Shown here: piece by piece, positions 1 to 8,201 of the stretch
Numbering within the stretch: the first letter of the stretch is position 1
Layout: every line of letters begins with the position of its first letter
Source: a virus
Length of the DNA stretch: 34,719 bases
Reading direction: 5' to 3' (one strand)
Virus record (IMG/VR): IMGVR_UViG_3300001680_000635
Span: 1-34,719 of that record
Made by a program: the position numbers and the translations under genes
Notes under the pieces: model-generated
Seen by the model: only the letters and a program-made list of their open reading frames with translations
Told to the model about the DNA's origin: nothing
Database searches by the model: none

Positions 1-1
1 G

Positions 2-433
2 TTTCTAACGGAACGAACCCACCTCGAAGACTTCATCAATCCCCCTATGCTTATTATAGGCGGGGATAGAGGGGAAGAGCTCCTTGATTTATATGATAAA
101 TACTCTATAGTTAAAACAGATAAAAGGTTTCTTACGTCAGTGGCAAATGCAAGTCATATTAAATATATGATGAATACCTTCTATGCAATGAAGGTAACAT
201 ATATGAATGAGATGTATGATGTTATTGGTAAAGATGATTGGGAAGAAGTAACAGGGATATTAGCCCAACATCCATGGATGGGAACCCATCACTTCCAAGT
301 GCCAGGCCCTGACGGTAAGCGCGGCTTTGGCGGTAAGTGTTTCCCTAAGGATACTAAGGCCTTAGTAGATAAATATGATATTAAATTATTGGAAAAAGTA
401 TTGGAGTTAAATGAAGGCTTTAACCTAAAATAA
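2..433 (+). CDS. UDP-glucose/GDP-mannose dehydrogenase family protein, 3' part (5' end outside window)
   Basis: The reading frame is open from base 2, so the gene begins before the window; the ATG at 47 is internal. Seen: an N-terminal stretch reading FLTERTHLEDF, matching the family region before the central helix, a central-domain helix (ASHIKYMMNTFYA), and the catalytic-cysteine motif FGGKCFPKD with the cysteine codon at 338-340. Family members oxidise a nucleotide sugar (for example UDP-glucose to UDP-glucuronate) with two NAD+, the cysteine forming the thioester intermediate. Only about 30 residues follow the cysteine, against roughly 140 in full-length bacterial enzymes, so the C-terminal nucleotide-sugar-binding domain is missing or encoded elsewhere. 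The sugar is not known. It fits the epimerase and glycosyltransferase genes further along. Confidence 0.85.
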   Translation, partial: FLTERTHLEDFINPPMLIIGGDRGEELLDLYDKYSIVKTDKRFLTSVANASHIKYMMNTFYAMKVTYMNEMYDVIGKDDWEEVTGILAQHPWMGTHHFQVPGPDGKRGFGGKCFPKDTKALVDKYDIKLLEKVLELNEGFNLK

Positions 434-437
434 TTAG

Positions 438-445
438 TATAAATA
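438..445 (+). promoter_or_regulatory. T4-type late promoter octamer
   Basis: TATAAATA sits just after the dehydrogenase stop and 28 bases before the ATG at 474. This is the T4 late promoter -10 consensus, recognised by gp55-type sigma with the sliding-clamp system. In T4 transcription would start a few bases downstream, leaving a short leader. The motif also turns up by chance inside genes here, so position is the main support. Confidence 0.55.
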
Positions 446-473
446 CCTATATGAATAAAAACAGGTTTAAATA

Positions 474-1106
474 ATGGGAACAACTAGCACAAACTATTGC
501 ATAACTCATACGTGGATCTACGCGCCAGCTTATCAAATATCGTGTTCAGTATACAGGGCTAGGCGTACTAATGTGAGTGTAACATCAGCGGCCGTGGTCG
601 CTGGTAATACAATTACAGCCGCGAGCTGGAAACTTTTAGTCACAGATATAGAAGCTGAAAGGCAAGCTAGAGGTTTGCCTAACAATACAGCATCTCAAAA
701 AGCTTATTTTGCTGCGGGGGGTCATATGGATGATGCTGATATTGAACGCGTGAGAGATAGATTAGAAGACATTTATGGGTCAGTAAATTCAACTAGACCC
801 GGAGGTATTAGCACAACTACGCGACAATATAATAGAACAAAAACAGATGGAGGAGTATTAACTGCTGGTACATCTGTCACTGGCATATGGTCGACAGCAA
901 CTGGTTGGACTACTGCATCTAATCCGCGTGCTCATGGAAATATAAATAATACAGATTATAATGGCGTAATCGCGTATGCTGGCGCAATAGTGGATTTAAG
1001 AAATAAATTAATACAGAAAATGAAAGATTGTGTGTGTCATGCCGACTGTGGTTCACATACCGCCTGTACGTGTTATAGTTCACACTGTAACAGTTATTAC
1101 TACTAA
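474..1106 (+). CDS. Late protein with six-cysteine C-terminal tail; possible virion protein or radical SAM substrate
   Basis: 210 residues, no recognised domain. The N-terminal half has two cysteines (9 and 24) and a charged helical part (about 55-110); the middle is Thr/Gly/Asn-rich, like phage structural proteins. The end is striking: Cys186, 188, 192, 198, 200 and 205 form CxCx3Cx5CxCx4C, then a Tyr-rich terminus. The gene follows a T4-type late promoter, so it is probably made late, as virion proteins are. A SPASM-type radical SAM gene lies about 1.7 kb downstream on the same strand with no clear break. Cys-dense tails next to SPASM enzymes occur in thioether-forming maturation systems (QhpC/QhpD, ranthipeptides), so a modified tail is possible. 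Metal binding or disulfides are simpler alternatives. Confidence 0.6.
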   Translation: MGTTSTNYCITHTWIYAPAYQISCSVYRARRTNVSVTSAAVVAGNTITAASWKLLVTDIEAERQARGLPNNTASQKAYFAAGGHMDDADIERVRDRLEDIYGSVNSTRPGGISTTTRQYNRTKTDGGVLTAGTSVTGIWSTATGWTTASNPRAHGNINNTDYNGVIAYAGAIVDLRNKLIQKMKDCVCHADCGSHTACTCYSSHCNSYYY

Positions 1107-1123
1107 TATTAGAAGGAAATTAA

Positions 1124-1768
1124 ATGATAAATTATAGTTTAGCATCAGTTAAAGATGTAAATGGGGTTTTAGAAGTGATCGATGTTGTACCAAATAATAC
1201 GGTATTACTTGAACCTGGGGTTCAATATGAAAAGCTTAGTGCCGCGGCAGGAGAAATGATTGAAAATTTGTTAAGGGAAGGTAAAAGATGTGCTATACCT
1301 AAAGGACTTAATAGAGAAATAATGCCAGAAGATATAGGAATTAGAGAAGCACAAACGCCTGCTGAGTTTGAAGTAATTTTAGGTAGAAGTAAATTGCATG
1401 ATTTGTTTACTGAATCACTATTAGTAGGTAATATTATACAATACTATAACTTTACTGAAATTAATAATTATCTTATTGATGCAGGGTATGCAATACATAA
1501 TGGCAATAAAGAAGAAAAATATATCGAAATTCTAGAAACTGGAGATGATGCATTAATTACTAAATTAGAAACGTACTTGGAAGCTAAGGATATACTTAAC
1601 ATCCTAAGCTGGAAAATGAAGAAGATTGAAGAGTATGAAGAAGAAGTTAAAGTATTAGAAGATCCTTTAGAGGTTTCAGCAGTATCTATTAAATATTTTG
1701 AATTGCTGGATGATCAAAATGAAAATCAAATTATCGCTAGACACCAGGCACAAGATAATCCAGAATAA
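1124..1768 (+). CDS. Hypothetical acidic protein
   Basis: 214 residues, not recognised. The start has a good ribosome site (AAGGAAA a few bases upstream). The sequence is acidic; about residues 165-185 form a Glu/Lys-rich helical run that may be a short coiled coil. No signal peptide, membrane segment or cysteine cluster is seen. It lies between the cysteine-tailed protein and the glycosyltransferase-like gene at 1719, whose start it overlaps by about 50 bases, so the three are probably co-translated from the late promoter at 438. A role tied to the neighbouring cysteine-tailed protein, such as chaperone or partner, is only a guess from position. Confidence 0.6.
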   Translation: MINYSLASVKDVNGVLEVIDVVPNNTVLLEPGVQYEKLSAAAGEMIENLLREGKRCAIPKGLNREIMPEDIGIREAQTPAEFEVILGRSKLHDLFTESLLVGNIIQYYNFTEINNYLIDAGYAIHNGNKEEKYIEILETGDDALITKLETYLEAKDILNILSWKMKKIEEYEEEVKVLEDPLEVSAVSIKYFELLDDQNENQIIARHQAQDNPE

Positions 1769-2564
1769 TGTAATATATTATTTTATAAGCAATAAAAAGG
1801 TGAATGGCACTCTTTTTTATTGCTTTGAGCATTTTGTATTTGCTAACAAATACATTGATACTACTCTTACTATTTTTGATGCAACAGAAGCAGATATTGA
1901 ATTCATAAAGAGTATATTCAAAGAAAGATACAATTTTGACCACAAGCTTTTAGATAAAATTGTACTACTTAAGAAAAGAACAGACTTACAAAAGACTGTA
2001 TATCACAAATCCTTATTTCTTGATATGAGAACATTTAGAGAACTATACATGTTCACTAATAATACATCTAAAGAAATTCTATGTTATTCAAATAATACCC
2101 ATGATAATGTTAGGTCTAATAGACAGAACATAACCTATTACGGGAGTTATAACGAATACCAAGTATATGATAAAGAATCATATCTTAAATTAAACTTCGA
2201 TATATTCAAGTCTATCTTAGCATCTGCAGATGCCGCCCTCATAAGTTCACCCCAAATATCTGATATAAATACTATTGTTAATGGTATGGGTATCACCGAA
2301 GAAGTGGTGCTGAGTAAGCAAAATAACATATCACATACTAAATTATTTGAAAGCTTTAGTGCGTTGTATTATTATCATTCGGGAAGGGACAAGAATAATA
2401 GGTTAATCCCTGAATCATATTTTTATAATAAGAAGGTGGTAGTACAATATAATAATAACTATAACGATAGTATATATTATAGGAATGAAGATATAAAGAA
2501 AAATGGGTTAGGTAATTACTGGTTAAGTGAGGGCGATGTGATGTTACAAGATTTTATTATATAA
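1719..2564 (+). CDS. Glycosyltransferase-like protein, paralogue of the gene at 4014
   Basis: About 281 residues from the ATG at 1719; a TTG at 1698 is a less likely start. Family assignment is weak, but it aligns by eye with the protein at 4014-4925: an early helix (CFEHFVFA versus VIEYFWLL), then KERYNFD versus RDKYDFS, and near the end YNKKVVVQY versus YNKEVIYEI followed by IYYRNEDI versus LYYRKQDI. In the second copy this C-terminal region resembles GT-B glycosyltransferases, where a donor-site helix is followed by a 'gKpVi' strand. I infer a GT-B-like protein acting in the cytoplasm on an unknown acceptor. It lies upstream of the SPASM radical SAM gene, its paralogue just downstream. Confidence 0.5.
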   Translation: MKIKLSLDTRHKIIQNNVIYYFISNKKVNGTLFYCFEHFVFANKYIDTTLTIFDATEADIEFIKSIFKERYNFDHKLLDKIVLLKKRTDLQKTVYHKSLFLDMRTFRELYMFTNNTSKEILCYSNNTHDNVRSNRQNITYYGSYNEYQVYDKESYLKLNFDIFKSILASADAALISSPQISDINTIVNGMGITEEVVLSKQNNISHTKLFESFSALYYYHSGRDKNNRLIPESYFYNKKVVVQYNNNYNDSIYYRNEDIKKNGLGNYWLSEGDVMLQDFII

Positions 2565-2573
2565 GGAATATGA

Positions 2574-2816
2574 ATGCAAAAAGAACTAGAAAAAATATCG
2601 AATGACTTGTTATTAGCCACTTCACATATTGTTGAAGCTGGCAATATTTTAAAAGATATGCCATTAAGTGAAACTAAAGGATTAGAGATAGCTCTTTATG
2701 AAATTGCTTATGATATGTTTGCATTGAATAAAGACCTTGAAGTAGGATTGAAGGTGCAGAGGGGAATTAATGATAAGTATAAAGACGGTATTGATGAAAT
2801 TGCGGGGATGATATAA
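2574..2816 (+). CDS. Small helical hypothetical protein
   Basis: 80 residues, predicted almost entirely helical and acidic, with no cysteine and no signal or membrane segment. Start chosen at the ATG preceded by AAGGAAT; its stop codon overlaps the start of the SPASM radical SAM gene by one base, which suggests translational coupling. Small helical proteins next to radical SAM/SPASM genes are sometimes precursor-binding partners, but this one does not show the winged-helix pattern of a RiPP recognition element that I could recognise. Function unknown. Confidence 0.55.
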   Translation: MQKELEKISNDLLLATSHIVEAGNILKDMPLSETKGLEIALYEIAYDMFALNKDLEVGLKVQRGINDKYKDGIDEIAGMI

Positions 2817-4048
2817 TGTTTTTAGAAAATAATTTAACTACAATTGCACAGACGGTGGCCACCCCGAACCCTGAGAAACAAAAATATTGTTTTGAAGTAA
2901 CGACTACACAGTTATGTAATATGAGGTGTACCTATTGTTTCGAAAACATAGGTGGCCACTTAGAAGATAAACGTAATCTAAACGACTACATCCCTAATAT
3001 TATAGAAAAAGCTAAGTTGATGCTAACATACCCTGATTTTACAGAAAAGTATGGGGGAATACATTTCGCGTTTTGGGGTGGGGAGTCATCTATGAATATG
3101 CGGATGATAAAACAGATAGTAGATGAATTCATTAACTACCCAGAGATTACCTTCTTTACATATAGCAATGGTTTAGATGTACGTGGATTGTACAAGTACC
3201 TTGATAGCTTAAAGGCTAAGAGGCCTGATATCGTAGATAGATTTACATTACAGTTTAGTTATGATGGCAAAGCTGTACATGACCTAACACGATTTGATAC
3301 AAAGGGAAACCCTACCGCTGATAAAGTTATTAAGAATCTTACTAAGTTCCATGAGAATGGATTTAGTCCAACGGTAAAGAGTACTATTAGACATCAAGAC
3401 TTCAAATATATGATTGATTCTTGGAAAGATATTAATGAATTAAGTAATACTTTAAGTGAGCGATTTGATTTTAATGGTATATCATATGCCCCTACAATTG
3501 ATGAAGATCACTCAACAGATGAAGTACACTTCAAGGACTTCAAGGAAGCTGTTGTGGGTATTGCTAAACTAGAGTTAGCCCGAAGTAAAGAGGATAAACC
3601 TAGGTTGTTAAGTTGGTTTGATGGTCAAAAGGGTCAATGTGCTGTAGGATCTACTATGGGTTGTTTAAGTGTAGATGGTAACTATTACTTATGTCATGCT
3701 GGCAATTATGCCGATGATGAAACTAAAGAAGCTTTTAAGATTGCTAATATTAATGATGCTGATGATGTATTTCTAGATAATATACTGAAATCATCAGAGA
3801 AGATAAACAACATTAGAAAGGACCATACCGATCCATTAGACTGTCAAACGTGTAGTGCTACTAACTGCCCTAGATGTGAAGTGATCAACTATGACAAATC
3901 TCAGAAGAAGACATTCGATGAGAAGTGGACAGAGTATAACGTTGATTATATGGGATTCTGTAGGTATTGGAAGTTCTTTGGTTTAGTTGATAGGGCTTTA
4001 CAACAAAAAATATATGATGAAAAAAATAGTACAGTTAAGCCAGTATGA
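2816..4048 (+). CDS. Radical SAM protein with SPASM-type C-terminal domain (rSAM 1)
   Basis: 410 residues. The radical SAM cluster motif is CNMRCTYC (Cys34, 38, 41), followed by a WGGESS form of the GGEP motif that contacts SAM. The C-terminal part has the SPASM pattern: Cx12Gx4C, then CQTCSATNCPRC (Cx2Cx4Cx2C) and a last cysteine in GFCRYW, enough for two auxiliary 4Fe-4S clusters. SPASM enzymes include the sulfatase maturase anSME, PqqE, AlbA and QhpD, all acting on peptides or proteins by radical chemistry. It is the longest of nine radical SAM proteins here and the only one with the full SPASM set. Its genomic partner is the cysteine-tailed protein at 474. The substrate is inferred, not shown. 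Confidence 0.9.
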   Translation: MFLENNLTTIAQTVATPNPEKQKYCFEVTTTQLCNMRCTYCFENIGGHLEDKRNLNDYIPNIIEKAKLMLTYPDFTEKYGGIHFAFWGGESSMNMRMIKQIVDEFINYPEITFFTYSNGLDVRGLYKYLDSLKAKRPDIVDRFTLQFSYDGKAVHDLTRFDTKGNPTADKVIKNLTKFHENGFSPTVKSTIRHQDFKYMIDSWKDINELSNTLSERFDFNGISYAPTIDEDHSTDEVHFKDFKEAVVGIAKLELARSKEDKPRLLSWFDGQKGQCAVGSTMGCLSVDGNYYLCHAGNYADDETKEAFKIANINDADDVFLDNILKSSEKINNIRKDHTDPLDCQTCSATNCPRCEVINYDKSQKKTFDEKWTEYNVDYMGFCRYWKFFGLVDRALQQKIYDEKNSTVKPV

Positions 4049-4925
4049 TCTAGTTCTAACATATTCTTGGAGTAGTGCAAATCATGGAATATGTGGCCAT
4101 ACGTATGAAGTCATTGAATATTTCTGGTTATTAAAAGACCACTTTAATGTGGGTATTATGTTTTGTGAAGACATCGATTGGGAAACATTCGAATCTGCAA
4201 TAAGAGATAAGTATGATTTTAGTGATGATGAAATCCAAATATACAAGGACAACACCCTCTTCTATAATAGACCAAGACTGGTAAAAGGGAACAACATCTT
4301 ATTTACTGATGGCGGAACCCGATCTATAAAACTCAACACCTTGTTATTCGATAATATTCTTATGTTTGCGTGTGGGGATAAAGAAGTCAAAGAGATAACA
4401 CAAGATAATGTTTATGTGTTACAAGACGATAGGGTATACGATCCGGTTAAGGGTAATGGTATAAACTATAAGAAGAAGCTGCTGTTCAGTAGATTTAAAG
4501 ATATTACAGAGGCTGATGATAACATACTGTTGTATGGTACTAAAAACTGTAGGGACATCGATAATGATATGTACCAAGGGTTGTTAAGTAAATATGATGA
4601 AGACTTTATAGTGTTAAGTAATGAAGAGAACACCAGAAGTGATTTAGATGAGAGGTTTAAGTTCTTGGAGATGCCAGTAACCAATCTCTTCAGTAAATTC
4701 AATACATACGTGTATACGCCCGTGCCGCGGAAGTTTGATTGTAGTCCTAGATTCATCGCTGAATGTAAATACTATAATAAAGAAGTTATATATGAGATCA
4801 ATTACTTAGAAGAAGATAAAGGATTGTACTATAGGAAGCAAGATATTGAGAATGATTTTGATTCTATATCTCTTAAAGAAGATGATGAGATTGTTGATAT
4901 CATAAGGAATACGTGTGGATTATAA
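4014..4925 (+). CDS. Glycosyltransferase-like protein, paralogue of the gene at 1719
   Basis: About 303 residues from the ATG at 4014 (a second ATG is at 4017; a TTG at 3987 lies further into the upstream gene). N-terminal SSANHGICGHTYEVIEY resembles the glycine-rich acceptor-side loop and helix of GT-B glycosyltransferases. The C-terminal SPRFIAECKYYNKEVIYE resembles the GT-B donor-site helix and following strand. It is paralogous to the protein at 1719, with matching landmarks at both ends. The gene overlaps the SPASM radical SAM gene by 35 bases and the next radical SAM gene by 11, so it belongs to this operon. A cytoplasmic sugar transferase is the best reading, with donor and acceptor unknown. 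Confidence 0.5.
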   Translation: MMKKIVQLSQYDLVLTYSWSSANHGICGHTYEVIEYFWLLKDHFNVGIMFCEDIDWETFESAIRDKYDFSDDEIQIYKDNTLFYNRPRLVKGNNILFTDGGTRSIKLNTLLFDNILMFACGDKEVKEITQDNVYVLQDDRVYDPVKGNGINYKKKLLFSRFKDITEADDNILLYGTKNCRDIDNDMYQGLLSKYDEDFIVLSNEENTRSDLDERFKFLEMPVTNLFSKFNTYVYTPVPRKFDCSPRFIAECKYYNKEVIYEINYLEEDKGLYYRKQDIENDFDSISLKEDDEIVDIIRNTCGL

Positions 4926-5916
4926 TATAGCAAGTAACAAGTTAAACCTTGATTATGATAGACCTATTAACAATAGAGCTAAGCTAGATACAGGCACGCA
5001 CTGTAATTATAAGTGTGACTTCTGTTATTATAAGACTCAGTTAGATGTTAAGACAGAATTCGATATCATTAAAGATCGTATTGACTACTTGATTGAATGT
5101 GGTATAACAGAATTGGACTTATCTGGGGGTGAATCATCTATTCATAAGGATTGGTTTAAGATATTAGACTACTGTACGGATAAAGGTTTATACCTATCAT
5201 GTTTAAGTAATGGCTTTAAATTTGCTAAGAAAGACTTCATCCAGAAATCATATGATCATGGGCTAAGGGAGATTCTATTCTCTGTACACGGGTATGACAC
5301 CGCGTCACATGACTTATTGGTTGGCAGGACACATGCATACAAGAATATCATTAAAGCAATTAAGAATGCTCAGGACCTTGATATGGTTGTACGTGTTAAC
5401 TGTACGATAACAGAGAGTAACTATAAACACTTAGATCAGTTCGTAGAGATGATGAACGAGCTTAAACCATTACAAGTTAACTTCCTTCCTTTAAATTATT
5501 GGGATGATGCACGACAGCAGAGCGCTTTAAACTATTCTGAGGTCTCTCCATATATCCATAAGGCTATCGATTCATTAAACATTGAAGAGATCAACGTTAG
5601 ATACATTCCATTCTGTTTCATGAAAGGATACGAGAGGTATGTGGTTGGATACTACCAGCATATATACGACGTTAAAGACTGGAACATAGCAGTGTACGAT
5701 CATACAATAGATCCTACTGAATACAAGAAAGATAAGGTTAAAGCTTTGTTTGATTCAGCTAAGGGGAATAGACTACGATCTTATTACAAAACAAAAGAGT
5801 GTTTTGATTGTAAACACTTCTATATATGTGATGGAGTAGAAAAACAGATAAAGGATATAGATGTATACCCTGAGGCTGCTACTAAGATAGAAGATTTAAA
5901 TTACTATTATGCATAG
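4915..5916 (+). CDS. Radical SAM protein (rSAM 2)
   Basis: 333 residues from a GTG start that overlaps the previous gene by 11 bases. Cluster motif CNYKCDFCYY (Cys30, 34, 37) and an SGGESS motif near residue 75 define the radical SAM core. NCTITESNYKH looks like the strand and loop common in MoaA/PqqE-type barrels. The C-terminus carries CFDCKHFYICDG (Cx2Cx5C), as in SPASM or twitch auxiliary-cluster domains. Such enzymes cleave SAM to a 5'-deoxyadenosyl radical to modify peptides or small molecules. It differs from the Cx4C group (rSAM 3, 5, 6, 7, 8), so it may have a separate substrate. The substrate cannot be told from sequence. Confidence 0.88.
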   Translation: MDYNIASNKLNLDYDRPINNRAKLDTGTHCNYKCDFCYYKTQLDVKTEFDIIKDRIDYLIECGITELDLSGGESSIHKDWFKILDYCTDKGLYLSCLSNGFKFAKKDFIQKSYDHGLREILFSVHGYDTASHDLLVGRTHAYKNIIKAIKNAQDLDMVVRVNCTITESNYKHLDQFVEMMNELKPLQVNFLPLNYWDDARQQSALNYSEVSPYIHKAIDSLNIEEINVRYIPFCFMKGYERYVVGYYQHIYDVKDWNIAVYDHTIDPTEYKKDKVKALFDSAKGNRLRSYYKTKECFDCKHFYICDGVEKQIKDIDVYPEAATKIEDLNYYYA

Positions 5917-6862
5917 ATTTGAATTAATACAAACCAATGAGTATCCTGACTTTGATATGAAGGTTACTATGAAGCCATCATTCAGGTGTAATCAGAACTG
6001 TTGGTTCTGTGAAGAGTATGATAATGATGCTGGTGATTGGACTCCTGAGATGCACGATGACGCGTTAAATATACTTCATGAAGCTATTAAAGATAAGGAT
6101 AATATTTTCATATATTTTTATGGGGGTGAGCCAACTCTATATAAGCGATGGGAGGAGCTACACTATGCCATAATCAAACGATACCCGGCGAAGCGACTGT
6201 TCATTCAAACACAAACTAATATGAGCGTAAACAGAGCTAGGCTCACCCGGTTTTTGAAGAAGATAAATGAGATTAAATCAGATACTCATACAATAGATAT
6301 TTGTAGTAGTTATCATTTAACTAAACAACGAGTTGAAGTATTCAAGGAGAAGATGGATATCTGTAATGAGTATGATGCTTTAGGTCTATGTTTCTTTAAT
6401 ACAGATTATATCAATGAAGAAAGATTCTTATCGGAGTTCAATACATTGGTTGATGGTTATCCTGACAAGGTTAAGTTGAGATTCACTGAGATCGGTGGTG
6501 GAGTATCAGGCACACCAGAAGCTCAACAGTATCCAACAGTTCTAGATATTAAATCATTTGAGTTCAGATACTTTGTTAATAAGTATCCTGAGTTAGTACA
6601 ATACTATGAAGATGGATTTAACTTTATGGTAGACAATGTTAAGATGAACTTCGCTGAGGTGTCAGCTAATGATATCCATAAGCAATTCAGATTCATGAAG
6701 TGTGAGTGTGGTACAAAGAATCTTGTTATAGATCATGAGTTAAACGTGTACAGATGTAATGATGACTTTAAGAATGGTAGGAAGAACGTACCAGATTCAG
6801 ATCCTAAGATATGTTTAAACAAAGAATGTTATGATGGATTGGAGTTCACGAAGTGGAGATAG
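5909..6862 (+). CDS. Radical SAM protein, Cx4C-type (rSAM 3)
   Basis: 317 residues, overlapping the previous gene by 8 bases. Motifs: CNQNCWFC (Cys27, 31, 34), YGGEPT, and a glycine-rich TEIGGGVSG stretch around residue 195. The C-terminal auxiliary region reads CECGTKN, a YRCN and then CLNKEC (Cx4C), a layout shared with four other radical SAM proteins here. A [4Fe-4S] auxiliary cluster of twitch/SPASM type is likely. The GGGVSG stretch resembles DGVSG in rSAM 7 and DGGDG in rSAM 6, so the family probably keeps the same SAM or substrate loop. Reaction unknown. Confidence 0.88.
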   Translation: MHRFELIQTNEYPDFDMKVTMKPSFRCNQNCWFCEEYDNDAGDWTPEMHDDALNILHEAIKDKDNIFIYFYGGEPTLYKRWEELHYAIIKRYPAKRLFIQTQTNMSVNRARLTRFLKKINEIKSDTHTIDICSSYHLTKQRVEVFKEKMDICNEYDALGLCFFNTDYINEERFLSEFNTLVDGYPDKVKLRFTEIGGGVSGTPEAQQYPTVLDIKSFEFRYFVNKYPELVQYYEDGFNFMVDNVKMNFAEVSANDIHKQFRFMKCECGTKNLVIDHELNVYRCNDDFKNGRKNVPDSDPKICLNKECYDGLEFTKWR

Positions 6863-7644
6863 AGATTGATCTAATTGATGCGTGTAACTTATCATGCCCA
6901 TTATGTAATAGGTCTAAACATTCTAGTAAAGATAAGTACATGCCTTTAGATGCATGGATTGATATAATTGACTTATATAACCCATCGATAATATACTTTA
7001 TTGGTACACGGAGTGAACATACGTTATATCCTGAGTTCATTGAGTTGTGTAAATATATTAAATCTAAGAGCATTAACATTGTATTAAGTACTAATGGATG
7101 CACAAGAACTGCTGAATGGTGGAAAGAATTATCTGAAGTATTAGATTGTAATGATGAAGTACGATTTGCCATCGATGGTATAACACAAGAAGTATATGAG
7201 ATATATAGAGTGGGGGGTTCACTTCAAAGAGTATTAGATAACCATAAAGCTTTCGGCTCAGGTATAATACAATACATAGAGTTTGATCATAATAAACATG
7301 AAGATATAACAGAATTTGTTAAGATGTTTGATGGTGTACGAATCATTAACTCTTCTCAAAGCGATACTGAGATAAGACCTAGAGACGATGTCATTAAAAC
7401 ATATGATATATTAAATAATATAGATAAAGATGTTATTGTTTGTGAGACAAAAGGCAAGATGGTGTTTGTTAATTATAATGGTGAGGTATCTCCATGTTGT
7501 CATTATAATGAACACTTAACCCTTAAAGGTCATGAATGGAATAAAGGGTATGAAGAGATTGAGGACGGTGATTACGACTTCTGTAAGATTATATGTGGCA
7601 AGAGGTCATCACTACTACGTAAGCATCTTAATATAGAACTATGA
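6853..7644 (+). CDS. Radical SAM protein lacking the GGEP motif (rSAM 4)
   Basis: 263 residues from a GTG that overlaps the previous gene by 10 bases. Cluster motif CNLSCPLC lies very near the N-terminus (Cys11, 15, 18). Where relatives have GGEP, this one reads YFIGTRSEHTLYPEF, so the SAM amino-group contact is altered. Later landmarks are present: LSTNG, RFAIDG, and a C-terminal Cx12Gx4C (ending GEVSPCC) with further cysteines in FCKIIC, consistent with an auxiliary-cluster domain. LSTNG, a DG-type strand and GEVSPCC are usual in SPASM enzymes of the peptide- or sugar-modifying type. It may still be active; some radical SAM families tolerate a degenerate GGEP. Confidence 0.85.
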   Translation: MEIEIDLIDACNLSCPLCNRSKHSSKDKYMPLDAWIDIIDLYNPSIIYFIGTRSEHTLYPEFIELCKYIKSKSINIVLSTNGCTRTAEWWKELSEVLDCNDEVRFAIDGITQEVYEIYRVGGSLQRVLDNHKAFGSGIIQYIEFDHNKHEDITEFVKMFDGVRIINSSQSDTEIRPRDDVIKTYDILNNIDKDVIVCETKGKMVFVNYNGEVSPCCHYNEHLTLKGHEWNKGYEEIEDGDYDFCKIICGKRSSLLRKHLNIEL

Positions 7645-8201
7645 AGATATCCATACTTGTGTTAACTCATAACAGGCCGGAACTATTTAAGAGGTGTATT
7701 GGTGCTTTACTAAAGAATAAGCCCAAGTGGGCAGAGATACTTGTTAATAATGATAGTAATGATATTGAAGAGATTGCAGGGGCAACATATTACTACGAGA
7801 AGAACAATGATCTATCTAAGACATATCAACACTTATTCGATAAAGCCCAAGGGGAGTTTATATACTTCAGCGAAGATGATGATTACGTTATTGATAACTT
7901 CTGGGATATGGTTGAACCATTAACTGGAAATACAGTATTTCAATACTTACCTGAAAATGATATCAAGTTATACTATGAATACTTTATACACAAGCCAGAC
8001 TTCAAAGAGAACTTTCAATTATCTCAATTAGTGTTTAAGAAGAAAGACTTGAAGGAATTCCCTATAGGTAATGATATACACAATGATTGGTGCTTGTATG
8101 AATCTATCACAGATGTTTCATTCATTAATAAACCAATATTCACTCAAACTACGGATGGAAAGGATAACATAAGCTTCCCAGAATATGCAAAGACAATATG
8201 A
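7641..8201 (+). CDS. GT-A family-2-like glycosyltransferase
   Basis: 186 residues; the start overlaps the previous stop as ATGA. The N-terminus ISILVLTHNRPELFKRCIGA is the nucleotide-binding first strand and helix of family 2 glycosyltransferases. NNDSND and YFSEDDDYV give the acidic motifs that bind the nucleotide sugar and metal. The protein is shorter than most GT2 enzymes (220-300 residues) but holds the core, as small phage versions do. It would transfer a sugar from an NDP-sugar in the cytoplasm; the acceptor is unknown. It is the only clear GT-A gene in the island, set between radical SAM genes, which argues for a sugar in the pathway or on its product. Confidence 0.8.
   Translation: MKISILVLTHNRPELFKRCIGALLKNKPKWAEILVNNDSNDIEEIAGATYYYEKNNDLSKTYQHLFDKAQGEFIYFSEDDDYVIDNFWDMVEPLTGNTVFQYLPENDIKLYYEYFIHKPDFKENFQLSQLVFKKKDLKEFPIGNDIHNDWCLYESITDVSFINKPIFTQTTDGKDNISFPEYAKTI

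Noticed and set aside
941-948. TATAAATA inside the cysteine-tailed gene (also at 2264-2271 and 9602-9609 inside other genes)
   Set aside because: Within coding sequence of an AT-rich genome; expected by chance and not placed at a gene junction.
4466-4756. Open frame on the minus strand within the glycosyltransferase-like gene, and similar minus-strand frames elsewhere (for example 12665-12928, 15644-15892, 29988-30233)
   Set aside because: They lie opposite well-supported genes, show no motif, and have no gene-like context.
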